From: Chryseobacterium mucoviscidosis | GTDB taxonomy: Bacteria; Bacteroidota; Bacteroidia; Flavobacteriales; Weeksellaceae | Reading direction: 5' to 3' | Length of the DNA: 64,000 bases | Assembly: GCF_002177115.1 (NCBI RefSeq) | Contig: NZ_MVAG01000128.1 | Span: 186,001 to 250,000, forward strand | Shown: in pieces, positions 24,093 through 32,768 of the stretch | How the letters are laid out: the number at the start of each line of letters is the position of its first letter | Position numbering within the stretch: the first letter of the stretch is position 1 | The notes under the pieces: model-generated | The model's database searches: none | Told to the model about the DNA's origin: nothing | Seen by the model: the letters and a program-made list of their open reading frames with translations, nothing else | Program-made: the position numbers and the translations under genes

Positions 24093-25334
24093 TTATTCTG
24101 TAAATTCCAGATCTTTATCGTGAGTTTCGGAGACCGTTAATGAAGCATAAAAAGCCAGTCCGAAAACAATAATTCCCACAATTGCCGCGCTTATAATGAC
24201 CGAAAAATCTTTTTTGAAAAGATCAAATGCAAAAATCATTACAGGAACCAATCCGCGCACCATATTCGGAATGGTGGTGGTTGCGGTGTTTCTGATATTG
24301 GTTCCAAACTGTTCCGCAGCCAGCGTAACAAACATTGCCCAATATCCTGTTCCCAATCCGAGCCATATGCAGAAGATGTAATATTTTGTTTCGGTATCGG
24401 TATTTCCGAAAAGCATCAGTGCAACTCCGACAATCGTAAAAACCAACATATAAAAGATCGCCATTTTTCTGGATTTTAAAAAATGAGAGATAAAACCGCT
24501 TGCCAAATCTCCGGCAGAGATCCCGACATACGCCCACATGATGGCTTTTCCGGGGTTAAGATTTTCAATTCCCAGCTCGGTAGCAAACTGATTGGCTAAA
24601 ACCGCCAGAATACCGATACAAAACCAGGTGGGTAATCCTATTGCAATGCATTTTAAATATCGCATTAAACGGTCTTTATTGGTGAAAAACGACAGGAAAT
24701 TTCCTTTGGAAACCGACTGATGTTCCATGGTTTTATAAATTCCGGATTCGGAAACACTGATTCTGAGAAATAAAAGCAGAATTCCCAAAACTCCTCCGAT
24801 GATGTAAGAAACATTCCATCCTCCTGCTAATTCTACCGTTAACTGAGCTACAACGGCTCCCATTAGTCCGAAACCGGCGACAACGGACGTTCCGATCGCT
24901 CTTAAATTCTTCGGCAGGCTTTCAGAAACAAGGGTAATTCCTGCTCCGAGCTCTCCGGCTAATCCAATCCCTGCGATAAATCTTAATCCAGCATATTGAT
25001 ACACCAAATGATCTTTGGGGAAGTAAGGTAAAAATCCACAAGCAATATTCGCCAAAGAATAGACTAAAATAGAACCGAACAAAACGGAAAGCCTTCCTTT
25101 CTTGTCACCGAAAATTCCCCAGAAAATTCCGCCCAATAGTAAACCAATCATCTGTGCATTAAGAATAAACGTTCCGTCTACATCCGGATTCAGCCCTAAA
25201 GCTTTTAAACTTGGAATTCTTACGATCCCAAATAAAAGTAAGTCGTAGATATCTACAAAGTAGCCTAACGCGGAAATGATAACAGGAATGGAAAAAATGT
25301 ACTTCAGTTTTGAAGACGTGGAAAGTTCTTGCAT
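24093..25334 (-). CDS. Major facilitator superfamily transporter
   Basis: A 413-residue inner-membrane carrier with about 12 hydrophobic segments. The MFS signature between helices 2 and 3 is GDKKGRLSVLFGS; the fourth-helix region has RFIAGIGLAGELGAGITLVSES, typical of the metabolite:H+ symporter branch (sugar or aromatic/organic acid carriers). The central loop holds the helix-breaking SVSESGIYKTMEHQ. The substrate cannot be deduced. It is a single gene facing a family B repeat on its 5' side. Confidence 0.88.
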   Translation of the reverse strand: MQELSTSSKLKYIFSIPVIISALGYFVDIYDLLLFGIVRIPSLKALGLNPDVDGTFILNAQMIGLLLGGIFWGIFGDKKGRLSVLFGSILVYSLANIACGFLPYFPKDHLVYQYAGLRFIAGIGLAGELGAGITLVSESLPKNLRAIGTSVVAGFGLMGAVVAQLTVELAGGWNVSYIIGGVLGILLLFLRISVSESGIYKTMEHQSVSKGNFLSFFTNKDRLMRYLKCIAIGLPTWFCIGILAVLANQFATELGIENLNPGKAIMWAYVGISAGDLASGFISHFLKSRKMAIFYMLVFTIVGVALMLFGNTDTETKYYIFCIWLGLGTGYWAMFVTLAAEQFGTNIRNTATTTIPNMVRGLVPVMIFAFDLFKKDFSVIISAAIVGIIVFGLAFYASLTVSETHDKDLEFTE

Positions 25335-25372
25335 TTTGGAGTTTTAAATTTTAAGTCTGTTTAAACTTTTTA

Positions 25373-25540
25373 TTTAACCACAAAAGTAGCAAAAGATGAA
25401 CTAAACTTTTATTCAAAGTGTTGATTATAAATGAAAAAGATCACAATAGTTTATAAAAATCTTTGATTTTTATTCTTTTGAGCACTTTGATCATTTTGGA
25501 AATTTGCTTTATTATTATCTTTTGCCTCTTTTGCGGTTTA
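25373..25540. repeat. Family B MITE-like element (168 bp)
   Basis: It starts TTTAACCACAAAAGTAGCAA and ends ATCTTTTGCCTC then TTTTGCGGTTTA, so the two ends are imperfect inverted repeats of about 22 bp. The interior contains AAAGATCACAATAG and AAAATCTTTGATTTTT, shared with 61935-62095 in the same orientation. The second interior motif and both ends are shared with 59849-60020. It is non-coding. Confidence 0.7.
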
Positions 25541-25576
25541 TTCTGTAAATAGTTTAAATTTTTTTTTGATAAAAAT

Positions 25577-25607
25577 AAAAAACCTTCCAATTTCTTGAAA
25601 GGTTTTT
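25577..25607 (-). terminator. Rho-independent terminator of rny
   Basis: On the minus strand AAAACCTTTC and GGAAGGTTTT form a stem with a T-run, about 20 bp after the rny stop. Confidence 0.8.
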
Positions 25608-25629
25608 ATGAATTATCTTTTTCTGATTC

Positions 25630-27195
25630 TTATCTCGCAATATTCACAGCTCTCGTTTCTCTGATTACTGTTACTTTTACCTGTCCCGGATAAGTAAGTT
25701 CGTTTTGAATTTTTTCTGAGATGTCGTACGATAACTGAGAAGCTACTTCATCATTTACTTTTCCGCTTTCTACCATTACTCTTAACTCTCTCCCTGCCTG
25801 AATTGCATAAGCCGAAGAAACTCCGTCAAAACTTAATGCTGCAGATTCAAGGTCTTTCAGTCTTTGGATATATGATTCAAGAACCTGTCTTCTTGCTCCC
25901 GGTCTTGCTCCTGAGATTGCATCGGCAACCTGAATGATCGGAGACAATAGTGAAGTCATTTCCACTTCGTCGTGGTGTGCTCCGATGGCATTTACAACTT
26001 CTGCATTTTCACCGTATTTTTCTGCCCACTGCATACCTAATAAAGCGTGAGGAAGTTCAGATTCCTGCTCCGGAACTTTACCGATATCGTGTAAAAGTCC
26101 TGCTCTTTTCGCTAATTTTACATTTAAGCCTAATTCAGCCGCCATTGTCGCCGCAATATTTGCCACTTCTCTTGAGTGCTGTAATAGGTTTTGACCGTAA
26201 GAAGAACGGTATTTCATCCTACCTACGATTTTAATTAATTCAGGGTGTAATCCGTGGATTCCTAAATCGATGATCGTTCTTTTTCCTACTTCAATGATCT
26301 CTTCTTCGATCTGCTTTCTTGTTTTTTCTACAACTTCTTCGATTCTTGCCGGGTGAATTCTACCGTCTGTTACCAATCTGTGAAGGGATAATCTTGCGAT
26401 TTCTCTTCTTACCGGATCGAAACATGAAAGAAGGATTGCTTCCGGAGTATCGTCCACAATAATTTCCACTCCTGTAACGGCTTCCAAAGCACGAATATTT
26501 CTACCTTCTCTACCAATGATTCTTCCTTTTACCTCATCCGATTCGATATTGAAAACGGAAACGGAATTTTCGATTGCCTGTTCTGTTCCGATTCTCTGAA
26601 TGGTCTGGATAACGATTTTTCTTGCTTCGCTTTTTGCATTAAGCTGCGCTTCTTCCATAATGCTCTGAACGTGCGCCTGAGCTCTTGTTTTCGCTTCCGC
26701 CTTCATGGTTTCTACCAATTCTGCTTTTGCTTCTTCAGCGGTGTAGTTGGCAATTTTTTCTAAAATCTCAACTTTTTTAGCGGTTGCAACGTCTAGTTCA
26801 TGCTGTTTTCTTTCTAAAATTTCTGTTTTTTTAGCATAATCAGCAATCTGCTTGTCCAGATCTTTTTCAAGTTTTCCTGTTTTGCTAAGCTCATCGTTCA
26901 GCTTGTGCTCCTTATCCTTGATTCTTTTTTCTACTTCCTGCATTTTCTTTTCTCTTACCTGAATGTCTGCGTCGTGCTGAGATTTCAGTTCAAGGAATTT
27001 TTCTTTTGCCTGAAGGTTCTTTTCTTTCTTTATGGATTCAGCCTGTACATTGGCTTTTTCTATAAGGTTTTCGGCATTTTTCTGTGCATCATCTATAATA
27101 AATTTTGCTTTGGTATTCAATGAGCTTTTGGAAAAAAACATCCCTGCAGCAGCACCGATTAATAAACAAACAACGCCGATTATAACTTCTATCAT
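25630..27195 (-). CDS. rny: Ribonuclease Y
   Basis: RNase Y is a membrane-anchored endoribonuclease that starts mRNA turnover. The 521 residues show an N-terminal membrane anchor ([19 protein letters not shown]), a long coiled coil (about 30-200), a KH RNA-binding domain ([21 protein letters not shown] region) and an HD phosphohydrolase domain with HHDEVE downstream and the HD pair in [10 protein letters not shown]. Length is standard. It is preceded on the same strand by 6S RNA, zapA and a coiled-coil gene, a conserved Bacteroidota neighbourhood. Confidence 0.97.
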   Translation of the reverse strand: MIEVIIGVVCLLIGAAAGMFFSKSSLNTKAKFIIDDAQKNAENLIEKANVQAESIKKEKNLQAKEKFLELKSQHDADIQVREKKMQEVEKRIKDKEHKLNDELSKTGKLEKDLDKQIADYAKKTEILERKQHELDVATAKKVEILEKIANYTAEEAKAELVETMKAEAKTRAQAHVQSIMEEAQLNAKSEARKIVIQTIQRIGTEQAIENSVSVFNIESDEVKGRIIGREGRNIRALEAVTGVEIIVDDTPEAILLSCFDPVRREIARLSLHRLVTDGRIHPARIEEVVEKTRKQIEEEIIEVGKRTIIDLGIHGLHPELIKIVGRMKYRSSYGQNLLQHSREVANIAATMAAELGLNVKLAKRAGLLHDIGKVPEQESELPHALLGMQWAEKYGENAEVVNAIGAHHDEVEMTSLLSPIIQVADAISGARPGARRQVLESYIQRLKDLESAALSFDGVSSAYAIQAGRELRVMVESGKVNDEVASQLSYDISEKIQNELTYPGQVKVTVIRETRAVNIAR

Positions 27196-27245
27196 AATTT
27201 ATATTGAGTTTTAATTGTATTCATATTCTTTTAATTATTTTACAT

Positions 27246-27420
27246 AAAAAAAGCCCACAATAATCCAGAGATTGAGAGTAAACTCCTAATCAACACGATT
27301 TGAACTGATTTCCACTGTCTGTAATCCGGAGAACCGGCACGCCATTCAATGGACATTTGTTCGGTAATTGTTTAGCGTTGAGTTTACCTTTAATGTGTTA
27401 GAATTATTGTAGGCAGCTTT
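27246..27420 (-). ncRNA. ssrS: 6S RNA (flavobacterial type)
   Basis: The gap between zapA and rny encodes, on the minus strand, an RNA of about 175 nt that folds as one long interrupted hairpin. The outer stem pairs GCCTACAATAATTC (27401-27414) with GGATTATTGTGGGC (27253-27266). An inner stem pairs GTAAACTC with GAGTTTAC. A large central single-stranded region resembles an open promoter. A U-run (27246-27252) ends it. Position between zapA and rny and this architecture fit 6S RNA, which binds the housekeeping RNA polymerase holoenzyme. The fold was judged by eye. Confidence 0.75.
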
Positions 27421-27435
27421 TTCGGGAAAAAAAAT

Positions 27436-27726
27436 CTATTTCCCTGTTTCATTGTTCAACGACTGATTAATTTTTACTAATCTTTCGTTGGTAGATTGTA
27501 TTGTTTTATCGTAGTTCGCAGACACTACTTCGGCATTGGTTCCCAATTTCAGGGCACACATAGCTAAAGCATCCTGTTTGTCTCTCACATCGAAATTCTG
27601 TTCAAAATCTTTAATCATATTCTCTATCTGCTTCCCGACTTTACGCAGAGTTTCTTCCTCTGCTGCCGGTACATTCAGCGGATATACTCTTCCGGCTATA
27701 TTAATGGTAATTCTTCTTACTTCCAT
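27436..27726 (-). CDS. zapA: Cell division protein ZapA
   Basis: ZapA binds and bundles FtsZ at the division ring. The 96 residues match the family: a strand-rich N terminus (RRITINIAGRVYPLNVPAAEE), the helix with LRKVGKQIENMIKDFEQ, and a C-terminal coiled coil. It is cytoplasmic. Its ATG overlaps the stop of the upstream coiled-coil gene (TAATG at 27728-27724), so the two are translationally coupled. 6S RNA follows directly. Confidence 0.92.
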   Translation of the reverse strand: MEVRRITINIAGRVYPLNVPAAEEETLRKVGKQIENMIKDFEQNFDVRDKQDALAMCALKLGTNAEVVSANYDKTIQSTNERLVKINQSLNNETGK

Positions 27727-28028
27727 TATAATCCACTGTTTTGAAGCTGCGCAATGCAGAAATCTATTTCTTTTACCAACCTGTTGATGTGGTTTTTCAT
27801 CAGTCGGTTATGTTCAGGATTTCCTGATATTGCTGAATAAAGTTTTATATTTTTTTGTTCTTCTGCTAATACCTGATTTTTTCTTCTTTCTTCATCATAT
27901 TTCTTCTTCAGTTCGTCATGCTCAACATTTAATTCCGAGAATCTTTCACTAAGATTTTTGTAATTTTTCTGTAACTGCAAAATCTTTTTTTCTAATTCTG
28001 AAAAATTGTTTTCTAAATCTTGAAGCAT
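27726..28028 (-). CDS. Coiled-coil protein coupled to zapA
   Basis: The 100-residue protein is almost entirely a heptad-type coiled coil from residue 1 to about 65 (LENNFSELEKKILQLQKNYKN and ELKKKYDEERRKNQVLAEEQK), followed by a short helical tail (NRLMKNHINRLVKEIDFCIAQL). The size, the coiled coil and the coupling to zapA suggest a division-ring partner with a ZapB-like role. That is inference from context, since coiled coils give little family signal. Confidence 0.75.
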   Translation of the reverse strand: MLQDLENNFSELEKKILQLQKNYKNLSERFSELNVEHDELKKKYDEERRKNQVLAEEQKNIKLYSAISGNPEHNRLMKNHINRLVKEIDFCIAQLQNSGL

Positions 28029-28114
28029 TTCAGGTTTTGTATATTCTAACTATTAGCAAAAATAACAAAATATTAATACTAACAAAAATAAAACGGTCTA
28101 TATTTTGCCCAGAA

Positions 28115-28144
28115 ACAAAAAAGGAGACGCAAAATGCATCTCCC
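28115..28144 (-). terminator. Rho-independent terminator of porT
   Basis: On the minus strand GGAGATGC and GCGTCTCC form an 8-bp stem with one wobble, followed by a T-run, about 22 bp after the porT stop. Confidence 0.8.
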
Positions 28145-28166
28145 TGATCTATTTTATAGTAAATTT

Positions 28167-28949
28167 TTATTCGAATTTCAGTACAAAGAAGATTGCTCTT
28201 GTCTGTAAAGTAGACATTGCAGACGTCCAGTAAGGCGGTGTTGTTGCATTATCTGCTACAATCTCATTGTTCATGATGAAAGTTCCTCTTACAGCAGGAG
28301 TCAGTTTAAATTTATTGAAATAAAACTGAATTCCCATTTCTGCAGACCATGCAAAGTTGTGCGTAGTAGATCTGAAAACCTGCTGCATATTGTCGTCAGT
28401 AGAAGTTGCATTAGACTGAAGGTTTACGATATAGTTTACCCCGGTTGCAACGTAAGGTCTGGAATTGTACCATCTGTTTCCGTGGAATTCCAATAATACA
28501 GGAATGTCTATTAAAGTCGTTTTAATATCTCTTATTCTGTCTTTATCCGTTAATTTCATCGGAATGAAAGGATCGTTCGTCAAAGTACCTGCAGCATACT
28601 GGTCGTTGGTCTGCGTATTGAAAGTAAGCTGTCTCTGCCCAAATTGTAACCCCGGTTCCAATCTTACGTCCAGGAAATCATTCAGCCTCCATTTTGCAAT
28701 TAAACCTGCACCGAAACTGTAGCTTTCTTTAGATGTAACAAGATTCTGATTGTTATACATCCCATATCTTGGATTGAGAACAATACGGTAGTCTAGTCTG
28801 TTACCACTTAAATAAAAACCCCAACTGAATTTCTGCTCGTCAAAGTCTTCCAACTTATCCATTCTGTTTCGGGTTCTGAATTGCGCGTTTGCTAAAACTG
28901 CAACATTTACTGAGGCTAAAACCAGTGCTCTTAATAAAAATTTATTCAT
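28167..28949 (-). CDS. porT: PorT-family outer-membrane beta-barrel protein (type IX secretion/gliding)
   Basis: The 260-residue product has a signal peptide (ending VAVLANA) and a mature part of alternating amphipathic strands ending in an aromatic residue run (RAIFFVLKFE), as in outer-membrane barrels. The start of the mature region (FRTRNRMDKLEDFDEQKFSWGFYLSG) and the pattern GVNYIVNLQ and TTHNFAWSAEMGIQFYF are what I associate with PorT, a component needed for type IX secretion. The conserved ubiE-porT order supports this. No other por/gld genes are in the window. Confidence 0.85.
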   Translation of the reverse strand: MNKFLLRALVLASVNVAVLANAQFRTRNRMDKLEDFDEQKFSWGFYLSGNRLDYRIVLNPRYGMYNNQNLVTSKESYSFGAGLIAKWRLNDFLDVRLEPGLQFGQRQLTFNTQTNDQYAAGTLTNDPFIPMKLTDKDRIRDIKTTLIDIPVLLEFHGNRWYNSRPYVATGVNYIVNLQSNATSTDDNMQQVFRSTTHNFAWSAEMGIQFYFNKFKLTPAVRGTFIMNNEIVADNATTPPYWTSAMSTLQTRAIFFVLKFE

Positions 28950-28952
28950 AGG

Positions 28953-29684
28953 TTACTTTGTTGCTTTATAAATTGTGGCTATACCTAAACTTAGTTTTTT
29001 ATATTCAACTTTTTTAAATCCTGTATCTAAAAGAATTTGTCTCATCTTTTCCCCATAAGGAAAAGCATTTACAGAATCCGGAAGGTATGTATACGCCCTG
29101 TTATCTTTGGAAACCAGTCTGCCAATTGCAGGTAAAATGTTTTTAAAGTAAAACATATACAATGGTCCCATAAACCCTTCAACCTTTGAAAACTCCAGTA
29201 TATAAACACTCTTGTTATCTTTAACTACTCTTCTTAATTCTGCCAAACCTTTGGTAAGGTTTTCAAAATTCCTTACTCCGAATGCAACGGAAACCGCATC
29301 AAATCTGTTATCTTCATACAGTAACTTCTCCGCATCTCCTTTTTGCATGGAAATTTTGCCGTCTAATTTAAGTTTTTTTATTTTAATAACGCCAACATTT
29401 AACATTTGTTGCGATAAATCTAAACCAATTACTTTAGAGCCGGTTCCTTTTTCCACTGCAATAGCCAGATCTCCCGTTCCTGTAGCCACATCCAGCACTT
29501 CCTGCGGATTGTCTTTTTTCATCCATTTCACCAGCGTATTTCTCCACATCACATCGATTTTCATCGATAAAACACGATTCAGAAGATCATACTTCGGTGC
29601 AATATTGTCGAACATATCTTCTACCTGACTCTTTTTAGTAGCGTCGGTATTGTAAGGCGTAATTTTGGTAATATCTTTTGTCAA
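28953..29684 (-). CDS. ubiE: Demethylmenaquinone methyltransferase
   Basis: This C-methylates demethylmenaquinone, the last step of menaquinone synthesis, using S-adenosylmethionine. The 243 residues show the UbiE/MenG signatures: FDNIAPKYDLLNRVLSM near the N terminus, the SAM motif VLDVATGTGDLA, FDAVSVAFGVRNFEN, and PYGEKMRQILLDTGF. Flavobacteria use menaquinone, so menG is the functional name; the family symbol is ubiE. It is 3 bp from genes on both sides, in an operon with the 29688 gene and porT. Confidence 0.96.
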   Translation of the reverse strand: MTKDITKITPYNTDATKKSQVEDMFDNIAPKYDLLNRVLSMKIDVMWRNTLVKWMKKDNPQEVLDVATGTGDLAIAVEKGTGSKVIGLDLSQQMLNVGVIKIKKLKLDGKISMQKGDAEKLLYEDNRFDAVSVAFGVRNFENLTKGLAELRRVVKDNKSVYILEFSKVEGFMGPLYMFYFKNILPAIGRLVSKDNRAYTYLPDSVNAFPYGEKMRQILLDTGFKKVEYKKLSLGIATIYKATK

Positions 29685-29687
29685 AAC

Positions 29688-30257
29688 TTAAAACTTGTAA
29701 TATTCGTTATAATAATTAAGGTAATCCTGCTTTCTGAAGATCTTCGATCTCGATTCTACCTTCTGGATATTTTTGATAATCTTATCATAATCTTCGTCTA
29801 CATTATAATAAAAATCATCGGTAAACAGCTTACTGAAACGTCTTGCGCCTCCAAAGTAAGGTTTTCCGTCGATGATCGTTTTATCCAATGCCAAAAGTAA
29901 TGAATCTTTTTTAAGATTATATCCATAATACTGATCGTTAATATAATAATCCTGATGAGCAATATTAATAAGACCTCTTATTTTTTTTACTTCAAAAGCT
30001 GAATCAAACAATAGTTTTTTATTTCTGTCGAAAACTTTTATAGAATTTTTTCCCTGATTGAGATCTACAGAAACCGTCTGTCCTCCGGCAATTACACCTT
30101 CCGAACCGTTATTGATTTTGTAGTAAAATGTATCTGGCGTAGGATTGTCTACTACGTAGTAATTTTTTTTGGCTAAAAAAAGGAAATAAATCCCAAAGGC
30201 TACGATAAACGCCACAACTGCAATAAGTAAGCCTTTTAAGGAAGGATTGTTTTTCAT
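29688..30257 (-). CDS. Membrane-anchored protein of unknown function upstream of ubiE
   Basis: The 189-residue protein has one N-terminal membrane segment (LKGLLIAVVAFIVAFGIYFLFLA) and an extracytoplasmic domain rich in Tyr, Asn and Lys. The early part (YYVVDNPTPDTFYYKINNGSEG) predicts short beta strands and the end (RSKIFRKQDYLNYYNEYYKF) a helix. It is not recognised. It is the first gene of the operon with ubiE and porT (3-bp gaps). A link to the envelope or type IX secretion is plausible but only from context. Confidence 0.7.
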   Translation of the reverse strand: MKNNPSLKGLLIAVVAFIVAFGIYFLFLAKKNYYVVDNPTPDTFYYKINNGSEGVIAGGQTVSVDLNQGKNSIKVFDRNKKLLFDSAFEVKKIRGLINIAHQDYYINDQYYGYNLKKDSLLLALDKTIIDGKPYFGGARRFSKLFTDDFYYNVDEDYDKIIKNIQKVESRSKIFRKQDYLNYYNEYYKF

Positions 30258-30325
30258 AAGATTGTAAAGTACAATTTTTGCAAATTTAGTAATATTTTTA
30301 ATTCTCTGTTATTAATATTAATTAT

Positions 30326-30333
30326 TAACTTTG
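30326..30333 (+). promoter_or_regulatory. -7 box of the fabH-like gene
   Basis: TAACTTTG, a perfect TAnnTTTG match, lies 27 bp before the ATG at 30361, giving a 5' leader of about 20 nt. Confidence 0.6.
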
Positions 30334-30360
30334 CATCTTTAAAAAAAATCATATAAACGA

Positions 30361-31428
30361 ATGCCGAATACGATCATTATTGGTTCTGGATCTTACCTTC
30401 CCAGCAGAATTATCGGAAGAGACTTTTTTCTAGATTCAGAGTTTTATTCAGAAGACGGGGTGAAGATTGACAAGCCTGCTGAGGAAACGATCTCAAAATT
30501 TGTAGAAATTACAGAGATAGAAAACAGAAGATTCATAGAAGATGATCTTTCCAACTCAAAAATCGGTTACGAAGCTGCAAAAATTGCTATTGCAGATGCA
30601 AAAATAGATCAGGAGGAACTGGATTATATCATTTACGCGAGTAATTTTGGAGAAGTTACCGTAAACGGATACGCAGATTTCATGCCGACAATGGCAGCGA
30701 GAGTAAAGAACAAACTGGGCATTAAAAACAGAAAATGTGTTACTTACGATATGCTTTTCGGATGTCCGGGTTGGGTGGAAGCAATGATTTTAGCAAATAA
30801 TTTAATTAAAGCTAAAGTTGCTAAAACCATTTTGGTAATCGGAGCTGAAACATTAAGCAGAGTAACAGATCCGCACGACAGAAACAGAATGATCTTTGCA
30901 GACGGAGCCGGAGCTGTTGTAGTACAGGCTACAGATCAGGAAAATTTAGGAATCATCGCTCATAACACCATTTGTGATAACGGTTTGGAACTGGATTATC
31001 TTGCCAACGGACCGTCCATCAACAAAGATTCTGACCAGACTCGTCTGTTTGTAAGAATGCAGGGAAGAAAAATCTACGAATATGCGTTGAAAAACGTTCC
31101 TGCTGCGATTAAAGAAACTATTGAAGATGCAGGTCTTTCCATCGAAGATATCAACAAAATATTAATCCATCAGGCGAATGCAAAAATGGATTATGCGATG
31201 ATCGAAAGGCTTCACAAGCTTTATAATGTGAAAGATTACGACCATTCTATCTCTCCAATGACGATTCAGGATTTCGGAAACTCTTCCGTAGCCACAATTC
31301 CTACCATGTTTGATTTAATAATTAAAGGAAAAATGGAGGGTCAATCGTTTAAAGAAAAAGGTAACATTGTCATGACTTCGGTAGGAGCCGGAATGAACAT
31401 CAATGCGATCGTTTACAGATTTCCTTAA
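30361..31428 (+). CDS. 3-oxoacyl-ACP synthase III family protein (FabH-like)
   Basis: KAS III enzymes condense an acyl-CoA with malonyl-ACP. The 355-residue protein has the thiolase fold with the complete triad: Cys135 in MLFGCPGW, His in ILIHQAN and Asn in FGNSSVAT. The C-terminal glycine motif is VGAGMN. It is somewhat longer than housekeeping FabH (about 320) with extra sequence near 25-60, a feature of the FabH-like paralogues used in specialised lipid or flexirubin-type synthesis. Whether this is the essential FabH cannot be told from the window. It is a single gene with its own terminator. Confidence 0.88.
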   Translation: MPNTIIIGSGSYLPSRIIGRDFFLDSEFYSEDGVKIDKPAEETISKFVEITEIENRRFIEDDLSNSKIGYEAAKIAIADAKIDQEELDYIIYASNFGEVTVNGYADFMPTMAARVKNKLGIKNRKCVTYDMLFGCPGWVEAMILANNLIKAKVAKTILVIGAETLSRVTDPHDRNRMIFADGAGAVVVQATDQENLGIIAHNTICDNGLELDYLANGPSINKDSDQTRLFVRMQGRKIYEYALKNVPAAIKETIEDAGLSIEDINKILIHQANAKMDYAMIERLHKLYNVKDYDHSISPMTIQDFGNSSVATIPTMFDLIIKGKMEGQSFKEKGNIVMTSVGAGMNINAIVYRFP

Positions 31429-31449
31429 CAATATTTAATTTAAAACATA

Positions 31450-31487
31450 AAAAAGCACAGGGAAATTAATTCTTTGTGCTTTTTTTA
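31450..31487 (+). terminator. Rho-independent terminator of the fabH-like gene
   Basis: AAAAGCACA and TGTGCTTTT pair across a 15-base loop and run into seven T residues. Confidence 0.85.
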
Positions 31488-31496
31488 CACTTAGTT

Positions 31497-32702
31497 ATGC
31501 AAAGAAACTTTTTTATCATTGCGGCAGTTTTTATTTTTCTGGAAATTTACATTTACCAGGCAATCAGAACTTTAACAGATAACAACTGGATCAAAATAGG
31601 CTACTGTATTATTTCTTTAGCGGTTTATGGTTTTTTCGCTTACGAAGTTTCCCACTTCAGCAGAGCAGACCGAAGCATGATGCGTGCGCAGATTATGATC
31701 TCCCTGTTCCTGATTTTTATTCTGCCCAAAGTTTTTATCGTTTTGTTTTTATTAATCGATGATATTTTCAGAACCGGAAGTTATCTTATCGGGCTTACCC
31801 GACCATCGGAGAACTTTTTCCCGGAAAGAAGAAAGTTTTTAAGCATCATGGGATTAGGTTTGGGAGGCGTTCTTTCAGCTCTTTTTATCGATGGAATTAC
31901 CTTTGGAAAATACCGCCATAAAGTAAGAAGGGTAAGAATGAATTTTGCGAATCTTCCCAAAAGCTTTAAAGGATACAAAATCGTACAGATTTCAGACGTT
32001 CACAGTGGAAGTTTTGCGGATCCGGGAAAGCTTCAGCATGCGATTGACTTAATCAACGAACAGAATCCCGATCTGGTTCTTTTTACGGGAGACATGGTGA
32101 ATAATGTTGCTGAAGAATTCAAACCATTCATTCCCTTATTTTCAAAAATCAAAGCAAAAGACGGAAAATTTGCCGTTCTCGGAAACCACGATTACGCAGA
32201 TTATGTGAGCTGGGATTCTCCGGAAGCCAAAAAGAAAAATCTTGATACCTTAATTGATTACGAAAGACAAGCCGGTTTTGATATGCTTCGAAACGAACAC
32301 AGAATCATTGAAAAAAACGGAGAAAAAATATACATTTTAGGAGTTGAAAACTGGGGACTGAAACCTTTTCCGCAATTTGGAAGATTAGATGATGCCTTAA
32401 AAGGTGTTCCAGAATCTGCCGTTAAAATCTTAATGAGCCACGATCCTACCCATTTTGATTATGTGGTGAAAAAACACCCTGCAAATGTTCATTTAACACT
32501 TTCAGGACATACCCACGGAATGCAGTTTGGTTTGGATCTTAAAAACGTAAAATGGTCTCCTGTTCAGTACAAATACCCGAAATGGGCAGATTTATATGAA
32601 AGCGAAGGAAAAATGCTGTATGTAAATAGAGGTTTCGGAGTTTTGGGATATCCCGGAAGAGTCGGCGTTTTACCTGAAATTACGCTTTTTGAACTGGCAT
32701 AA
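31497..32702 (+). CDS. Membrane-anchored metallophosphoesterase (YkuE-like)
   Basis: The product of about 401 residues has three or four N-terminal hydrophobic segments (about 1-100), then a linker, then a calcineurin-type phosphoesterase domain. Metal-site motifs in order are ISDVHSG, FTGDMVN, VLGNHDYAD, LMSHDPTHFD and LSGHTHGMQ, all intact. Related YkuE/YpbG proteins act on phospholipid or UDP-sugar pyrophosphate substrates at the membrane. The frame extends to a GTG at 31476 that lies inside the fabH terminator, so the ATG at 31497 is chosen. Confidence 0.9.
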   Translation: MQRNFFIIAAVFIFLEIYIYQAIRTLTDNNWIKIGYCIISLAVYGFFAYEVSHFSRADRSMMRAQIMISLFLIFILPKVFIVLFLLIDDIFRTGSYLIGLTRPSENFFPERRKFLSIMGLGLGGVLSALFIDGITFGKYRHKVRRVRMNFANLPKSFKGYKIVQISDVHSGSFADPGKLQHAIDLINEQNPDLVLFTGDMVNNVAEEFKPFIPLFSKIKAKDGKFAVLGNHDYADYVSWDSPEAKKKNLDTLIDYERQAGFDMLRNEHRIIEKNGEKIYILGVENWGLKPFPQFGRLDDALKGVPESAVKILMSHDPTHFDYVVKKHPANVHLTLSGHTHGMQFGLDLKNVKWSPVQYKYPKWADLYESEGKMLYVNRGFGVLGYPGRVGVLPEITLFELA

Positions 32703-32768
32703 AAAATTAAAGTTCAGCGTTTTTGGTTTAAGGTTTTTAGCTAAGCTGTACAACCTAATTCCTGCAAC

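Larger units (their letters stand above)
25335..25629. other. Intergenic region between the MFS gene and rny, filled by a repeat
   Basis: This holds the MFS promoter region at its left end, a family B repeat (25373-25540) and the rny terminator (25577-25607). No coding frame or other RNA was found. Confidence 0.6.

Noticed and set aside
31476..31496. Upstream GTG start of the metallophosphoesterase
   Set aside because: It lies inside the fabH terminator hairpin and T-run; the ATG at 31497 directly precedes the first membrane segment.
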